This document shows positions 4,818 to 8,133 of a stretch of DNA of 8,133 nucleotides, one piece after another. The position numbers were made by a program, and so were the translations under genes. Where the stretch lies: contig JASLXP010000716.1 of NCBI GenBank assembly GCA_030740295.1, positions 1-8,133 on the forward strand, read 5' to 3'. The DNA is from Planctomycetota bacterium (GTDB lineage: Bacteria; Planctomycetota; PUPC01; JACPCR01). Every line of letters starts with the position of its first letter. The stretch's first letter is position 1. The notes beneath the pieces are model-generated. The model searched no databases, was not told where the DNA came from, and was given only the letters and a program-made list of their open reading frames with translations.

Positions 4818-5678
4818 TCACCCCAGATTCCGGCCGAGCTCATAGATCGCTTCAGCATCCAGAACTTTGTCATTACTCTCGAACAGCGCACCGATGGCGG
4901 CCTTGTGGATCTTCATCTTTGTGCCGCCGACACCAACTGCGCCGTAGCAGATCACGCCGTGCTTCTCCTCTTCCTTGGCAAAGGCGCTGATACCGCCGAT
5001 ACCTTCAGGTGGAACGGCATTCAGGTCGATGGCCACCTTAAGTGAGTGGGCCGCGCCCCAAGTGTCTTCGGGCAGGAGTTCAACGCCGGCAGCCCCGGCG
5101 GCGATGACGACCTCGCAGCCTTCAATGGCTGTTTTCACTTCGCCCGGCGTGCCGGCTGCGACGCCGCTGAGATCTCCTGATTCCACCTTTTCGCCAATCG
5201 CCGTACAGACGCCCTCCGCGCGCTCTCTGTTTCGGGAACCGATGCGCACGCTTGCCCCCTCCTTTGCGAGTAGGAGACCTGCCCGCTGGCCAACGGGGCC
5301 GGTGCCTCCGAGCACGAGCGCGTTCACCGATGAAAGATCGACATGCGCGCCGGCCCTTAACACGGCTGCGGCCGCGGTCGTATTGCATCCGTTGGCATCC
5401 AGCATGACGGAAACCTGCATCGGACCTAGGAACGATCTGGTCACCTCTTTCAACAATGCTTCGCCTTCCGAAACATTGCTGCCGCCGACAAAGATGGCCG
5501 TGTTATTCAGATCTTTGGGCCCTCGAGTGAAGATGCCTCCATGTACCAGTCCCTGAACCTGCTCCGGGCCCACTCCGCCATGGCTCAAGAGATGGTCGAC
5601 ACCGGAATCAATGGCAACAACGGAATCGAAGACGCTCGGATGAGGATCCGGATCAATCTGAATGAGGATCTTTTTCAT
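4818..5678 (-). CDS. mtdA/mtdB/mtdC: NAD(P)-dependent methylene-tetrahydromethanopterin dehydrogenase
   Basis: The enzyme oxidises methylene-H4MPT (or a related pterin such as dephospho-H4MPT) to methenyl-H4MPT with NAD(P)+, in cytoplasmic formaldehyde/C1 oxidation. The 286 residues match the length and order of MtdA of Methylorubrum extorquens (288). The N-terminal segment contains DPHPSVFDSVVAIDSGVDH (11-29), GGIFTRGPKDLNNTAIFVGG (47-66) and the pterin-domain segment LDANGCNTTAAAAV (93-106). The Rossmann motif LGGTGPVGQRAG (123-134) follows, then GSRNRERAEGV, AAGAAGVELLP (193-203), DLNAVPPEGIGGI (218-230) and GAVGVGGTKMKIHKAAIGALFES (246-268). R149 after the second Rossmann strand could favour NADP, but cofactor and subclass (MtdA, MtdB or the planctomycete-type MtdC) cannot be settled by eye. 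It is downstream of a sulfur-carrier gene on the same strand. The start lacks a Shine-Dalgarno motif and is preceded by 8-nt tandem repeats. No other H4MPT-pathway gene is in view. Confidence 0.95.
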   Translation of the reverse strand: MKKILIQIDPDPHPSVFDSVVAIDSGVDHLLSHGGVGPEQVQGLVHGGIFTRGPKDLNNTAIFVGGSNVSEGEALLKEVTRSFLGPMQVSVMLDANGCNTTAAAAVLRAGAHVDLSSVNALVLGGTGPVGQRAGLLLAKEGASVRIGSRNRERAEGVCTAIGEKVESGDLSGVAAGTPGEVKTAIEGCEVVIAAGAAGVELLPEDTWGAAHSLKVAIDLNAVPPEGIGGISAFAKEEEKHGVICYGAVGVGGTKMKIHKAAIGALFESNDKVLDAEAIYELGRNLG

Positions 5679-5708
5679 GGAAGGATGGAAGAATGGAATA
5701 ATGGAGAG
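5677..5708 (-). repeat. Four 8-nt tandem units ending in a start codon
   Basis: On the + strand the units are ATGGAAGG, ATGGAAGA, ATGGAATA and ATGGAGAG. In the mRNA sense of the dehydrogenase gene they read as NNTTCCAT-like units, and the last unit supplies the AT of the ATG start codon (5676-5678). The leader is pyrimidine-rich and cannot pair with the anti-Shine-Dalgarno sequence. Confidence 0.7.
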
Positions 5709-5748
5709 GGGAAGAGTTGAATGATAGAAGAGCGGAGAGCAATGAAGA

Positions 5749-5772
5749 TTTACTCATTACGTATTACTCATT
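5749..5772. repeat. Short direct repeat between two - strand genes
   Basis: The 10-mers TTTACTCATT (5749-5758) and ATTACTCATT (5763-5772) are repeated with a 14-nt period just downstream of the sulfur-carrier stop codon. They share the CAT-containing, low-complexity character of the other micro-repeats in the window. Confidence 0.45.
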
Positions 5773-5776
5773 CCGA

Positions 5777-6043
5777 TCAACCACCGCCGACTGCCGGTAA
5801 GAAATGGATCTCGGACGCCTCCTGCACTTCGGCGTACAGGCCCTGCCGGCTGACGTTGCCGTCGATAAACACTGAGATACCGGGATTGATGCGATCTTCC
5901 TGATCGCACAGTCTGCCCTTCGTTCCCGGATACTGTTCTTCCAGATTTCGGATAACTTGCCGGAGTGTCTTGCCTTCGATTTCGACCTTGTCTTTGCCGT
6001 CCGTCAGGTCGCGCATGAGAGAGGGGATATGAATAACAGGCAT
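5777..6043 (-). CDS. MoaD/ThiS/CysO-like sulfur-carrier protein
   Basis: This is a small ubiquitin-like (beta-grasp) protein of 88 residues. It runs MPVIHIPSLMRDLTDGKDKVEIEGKT as N-terminal hairpin, a central helix RQVIRNLEEQYPGTKGRL, then ISVFIDGNVSRQG and the end EIHFLPAVGGG. The layout and the C-terminal Gly-Gly follow the family in which an E1-like enzyme adenylates the tail and a thiocarboxylate carries sulfur. The pattern L-x-x-LEexYPG with a PAVGGG end is closest to CysO-type carriers that serve cysteine synthesis, rather than classical MoaD (molybdopterin) or ThiS (thiamine). The tail shows three glycines; many relatives end in two. The cognate E1-like enzyme, Mec+ hydrolase or CysM is not in the window. 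It lies 98 nt upstream of the methylene-H4MPT dehydrogenase on the same strand and may be co-transcribed with it. Confidence 0.85.
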   Translation of the reverse strand: MPVIHIPSLMRDLTDGKDKVEIEGKTLRQVIRNLEEQYPGTKGRLCDQEDRINPGISVFIDGNVSRQGLYAEVQEASEIHFLPAVGGG

Positions 6044-6281
6044 GAGAGTAGATGCGCACGAGTGTGGAAAACTAAAGTGCCATTCTCAGAAAAAGTCGGA
6101 CTGGAACAAACTGAATCTCAAGTGGTGACGGCTTCAGCTACTGTCCGGCCGACAGCGCCTGAACGCGATTCATACAGGCAGGAACTCCGGTTCTTACTCT
6201 GGCACAAAAGACTGCGGAACGAATCCAAATCATTAATATTTCTGCCTGAAGTTTTCGCGACATGAGATATGAGGAGTTGAA
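6044..6281. other. Divergent intergenic region
   Basis: The 238-nt spacer separates the starts of the sulfur-carrier gene (-) and the acyl-CoA synthetase gene (+), so promoters for both should lie here. The open frames that cross it are random-looking and overlap real genes. An AT-rich stretch AATCATTAATATTT near 6228-6241 could hold a -10 element for the synthetase, but no clear -35 partner is seen. A small imperfect palindrome CTGTC-CGGCC-GACAG lies near 6139-6153. Confidence 0.5.
6271..6276 (+). promoter_or_regulatory. Strong Shine-Dalgarno of the synthetase gene
   Basis: GAGGAG is placed 5 nt before ATG 6282. It is the only strong, well-spaced ribosome-binding site next to a complete gene here; the starts at 1258, 1993, 5678 and 6043 lack one. 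Confidence 0.7.
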
Positions 6282-7751
6282 ATGAGTGTAATCGCCCGGT
6301 TTCTGCAAAGCGCGCAGAATCATCTCGAGCGTCCGGCCGTGACGGATTCGTCAGGAGAATGGACCTACAAGGAACTCGTCGGGGTGACTCAGCGAGTGGC
6401 CACGCTCCTTAACGAGTCGACCGATAACGGGCACGTAGGCGTTCTACTGCCCACCTGCCGTGCTTTTGCCGCGACTCATCTCGCGAGCCTCATGTGCGGC
6501 AAAGTGGTTGTGCCCATCAATTTTCTGCTGGAAGACGAACAGCTCAATTACATCCGCCAGGATGCTTCGCTGGACACGGTCATCACATGCGGCCCCCTGA
6601 GGGAAAAAGCAGTGGCCACCGGAGCGGAGAATGTGATTCTCTTTGAAGATCTGGATATACCTGCCGCCGCGCCCTATGAAGGCATCCACTCATGGGCCGA
6701 TGAAGATCTGGCGACCATCCTTTACACATCGGGCACGACGGGTCATCCCAAAGGCGTCATGCTGACCCATGGGAACTTCACCAGTAACGTGGCCAGTTGC
6801 CAGCGCGCCATCGATGTGACCAATGACGACGTAATGATCGGGCTGCTGCCGCTGTTCCACTCATTCGGCATTACAGCGACCTTCCTCGTGCCTCTGCTGA
6901 CCGGCGCAAAGACAGTGTTCGTTGAAAAATTCCAACCGGGCCGGGCGGCCGAGCTGATCGAGACGCATGGTGTTTCGTTGCTCTTTGCCATTCCATCCAT
7001 GTATCGTTTTTTCGTTCGGATGATGGAGAACCGATCCGAAGGGTTCAGTTCCCTCAGGTTCTGCGTTTCAGGCGGCGAGCCGCTTGAGGACTCGCTGGCC
7101 GATTCTTTTGAAGAACTGATCGGTCTTCCGCTGCTCAATGGCTATGGCCTCACCGAGACATCGCCCGTCGCGGCGATCAATCGGCCGGAAGATCCGCGCA
7201 GAGGCAGTATCGGTCCACCCATCCCAGGCCAGGAAGCAAAGGTGGTCGATCACGCAGGTGCAACCCTCGCGCCCGGCAGCGAAGGCGAACTCTGGCTCCG
7301 AGGCCCGAACATCATGAAAGGCTATTACAGACTTCCGGAAGAAACCGCCGAGGTCCTCACGGCAGACGGCTGGTTCAAAACCGGGGACCTTGCCCGCATG
7401 GACCATGACAAATTCATGTACATCACCGGGCGCAAGAAAGACCTCATCAAATCGAGCGGTGAGTACATCTCGCCCTTCGAGATCGAGACAGTCATCTCGA
7501 CGCATCCGTCCGTATTCGAAGTCGCGGTCATAGGCGTCCCTGACGATACCCGCGGCGAAATGCCCAAAGCATTTGTTGTTCTGAAACCGGACTCAGAGTG
7601 CACCGGCAGGGAACTCAAAGAGCTCTGCCAGGTACATCTCGCCAAATTCAAATGCCCGAAGGAAATCGAATTCCGCGAGGAACTGCCGCACGGCCCGACG
7701 GGCAAGATTTTGAAAAGGGTGTTGAAGGAGGAGGTGGGAGGTGAATTGTGA
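6282..7751 (+). CDS. AMP-forming acyl-CoA synthetase (fatty-acid--CoA ligase family)
   Basis: The 489-residue protein is a complete ANL-superfamily adenylating enzyme that activates a carboxylic acid with ATP and joins it to CoA. Motifs appear in the usual order: P-loop YTSGTTGHPKG (148-158), LPLFHSFG (189-196), substrate-pocket region VSGGEPL (262-268), NGYGLTETS (286-294), GELWLRGPNIMKGYY (335-349), WFKTGDL (364-370), hinge GRKKDLIKSSGEYISP (383-398), and the C-terminal catalytic lysine K475 in PTGKILK. The length and the PLFHSFG/GEYISP wording resemble long- or medium-chain fatty-acyl-CoA ligases, but the acid cannot be read from the sequence. There is no signal peptide; it is cytoplasmic or peripherally membrane-bound. 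It converges on a 3-hydroxyacyl-CoA dehydrogenase-family gene with a 21-nt gap, consistent with acyl-CoA metabolism though the genes are not in one operon. Confidence 0.95.
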   Translation: MSVIARFLQSAQNHLERPAVTDSSGEWTYKELVGVTQRVATLLNESTDNGHVGVLLPTCRAFAATHLASLMCGKVVVPINFLLEDEQLNYIRQDASLDTVITCGPLREKAVATGAENVILFEDLDIPAAAPYEGIHSWADEDLATILYTSGTTGHPKGVMLTHGNFTSNVASCQRAIDVTNDDVMIGLLPLFHSFGITATFLVPLLTGAKTVFVEKFQPGRAAELIETHGVSLLFAIPSMYRFFVRMMENRSEGFSSLRFCVSGGEPLEDSLADSFEELIGLPLLNGYGLTETSPVAAINRPEDPRRGSIGPPIPGQEAKVVDHAGATLAPGSEGELWLRGPNIMKGYYRLPEETAEVLTADGWFKTGDLARMDHDKFMYITGRKKDLIKSSGEYISPFEIETVISTHPSVFEVAVIGVPDDTRGEMPKAFVVLKPDSECTGRELKELCQVHLAKFKCPKEIEFREELPHGPTGKILKRVLKEEVGGEL

Positions 7752-7764
7752 ATGGGGAATGGGG
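7751..7764. repeat. Two 7-nt tandem units between convergent genes
   Basis: AATGGGG is repeated twice without change, starting at the last base of the synthetase stop codon and filling most of the 21-nt gap to the opposing gene. It is preceded by a G-rich tail of the synthetase gene (GAGGAGGTGGGAGG). No terminator hairpin is seen between the two genes. Confidence 0.5.
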
Positions 7765-7772
7765 CCTGCTCC

Positions 7773-8133
7773 TCAGTCTGAATAGATCGCCTTCACCAGC
7801 TTCACGAGCTTGTCGTCACGCCACTGGGCTATCTCTTCGAGAGTGCGGTCGCCTTGGGCATCCACGACTCCCTTGACGATCTCATCTTTTGCGGCATCGG
7901 GTATTTCGGACCAGGTGGGCATGGTTTTCCAATATTCGCTGAAGGTGGATCCGATGTGATCGATGAAGTTTCGGTATCCGCCTTCTCCTCCTCCGAGGTG
8001 GTAGATCATGTGCGTGCCGAGGATGGCCCAACGAAGGCCGGGCCCGGCGTAGAGTGCCTTGTCCACTTCTTCAACACTGGCCACACCGCTGGCGACCAGA
8101 TCGATTGCTTCACGCCAGAGCGCGGCGCACAGG
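7773..8133 (-). CDS. 3-hydroxyacyl-CoA dehydrogenase family protein, C-terminal part
   Basis: The reading frame is open to the right edge, so this is the C-terminal ~119 residues of a longer protein whose start lies outside the window. The visible part begins LCAALWREAIDLVASG and continues VASVEEVDKALYAGPGLRW, then GTHMIYHLGGGEGGYRNFI, and ends with QWRDDKLVKLVKAIYSD. This is the helical C-terminal dimerisation domain of the 3-hydroxyacyl-CoA dehydrogenase family; VDKAxxxGPGLRWA and a closing RDDxLVxL segment are typical of single-domain members such as L-carnitine and L-gulonate 3-dehydrogenases. The NAD-binding Rossmann domain is not in view. An internal GTG near 8084 is not a plausible start, because conserved sequence continues upstream of it. 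Substrate unknown; the neighbouring acyl-CoA synthetase fits a fatty-acid or carnitine role. Confidence 0.9.
   Translation of the reverse strand, partial: LCAALWREAIDLVASGVASVEEVDKALYAGPGLRWAILGTHMIYHLGGGEGGYRNFIDHIGSTFSEYWKTMPTWSEIPDAAKDEIVKGVVDAQGDRTLEEIAQWRDDKLVKLVKAIYSD

Noticed and set aside
4975..5556. 193-codon + strand open frame antisense to the methylene-H4MPT dehydrogenase
   Set aside because: It is the mirror of a strongly conserved gene on the other strand; its product is rich in Pro, Ser, Thr and Ala with no domain pattern.
6199..6215. Sigma-54-like promoter (TGGCAC ... TGC) upstream of the acyl-CoA synthetase
   Set aside because: The GG and GC dinucleotides are 11 nt apart rather than the required 10, and the TTGC element is incomplete.
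5957..6265. 102-codon + strand open frame over the sulfur-carrier start and the divergent spacer
   Set aside because: It overlaps the conserved sulfur-carrier gene, has no family features and ends before the synthetase with no coding character.
8042..8084. Complete small gene starting at GTG 8084 on the - strand
   Set aside because: Conserved 3-hydroxyacyl-CoA dehydrogenase C-domain sequence (LCAALWREAIDLVASG) continues in frame upstream to the window edge, so the gene is partial, not small.

Overview
The window (about 55-57% G+C by eye) is an ordinary-density bacterial chromosome segment with seven complete genes and one cut by the right edge. The gene set suggests a free-living Gram-negative bacterium of the Planctomycetota/PVC type or a neighbouring candidate phylum. 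The grounds are a tetrahydromethanopterin (H4MPT)-type C1 dehydrogenase, which among bacteria is known mainly from methylotrophic Proteobacteria, Planctomycetota and some uncultured phyla; a lipoprotein and a signal-peptide protein; several starts without a Shine-Dalgarno sequence; and GC-rich double-hairpin repeats between genes. The taxonomic placement is inference.

Left block (1-4524, all + strand). After a 260-nt gene-free leader that opens with one copy of the double-hairpin repeat come five collinear genes: a DUF58/vWA-like protein (261-1181), a lipoprotein of unknown function (1258-1965), a DJ-1/PfpI family protein (1993-2544), a secreted protein of unknown function (2541-3989) and a small CYTH-domain protein (3997-4524). 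The last three are tightly packed (4-nt overlap, then a 7-nt gap) and are probably one transcription unit. The DUF58 gene has no MoxR ATPase or Bat-type vWA partner in view.

Middle (4525-4817). A convergent intergenic region holds a striking nested inverted repeat: two inverted copies of the double-hairpin repeat with 42-nt perfect arms, enclosing a second nearly concentric inverted repeat with 17-nt arms. One inner hairpin is followed by five T residues and could terminate + strand transcription.

Right-centre (4818-6043, - strand). A CysO/MoaD/ThiS-like sulfur-carrier gene lies upstream of an NAD(P)-dependent methylene-H4MPT dehydrogenase gene in the same direction, separated by 98 nt of short tandem repeats. 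The dehydrogenase oxidises methylene-H4MPT in formaldehyde/C1 metabolism. No other gene of that pathway is in the window.

Right end (6282-8133). A 489-residue acyl-CoA synthetase (+) converges on the C-terminal part of a 3-hydroxyacyl-CoA dehydrogenase-family gene (-) that runs off the window; both fit acyl-CoA or hydroxy-acid metabolism.

No rRNA, tRNA, CRISPR array, transposase or phage gene was recognised. The most unusual material is non-coding: the repeat family, and the short tandem repeats that abut gene starts and ends.
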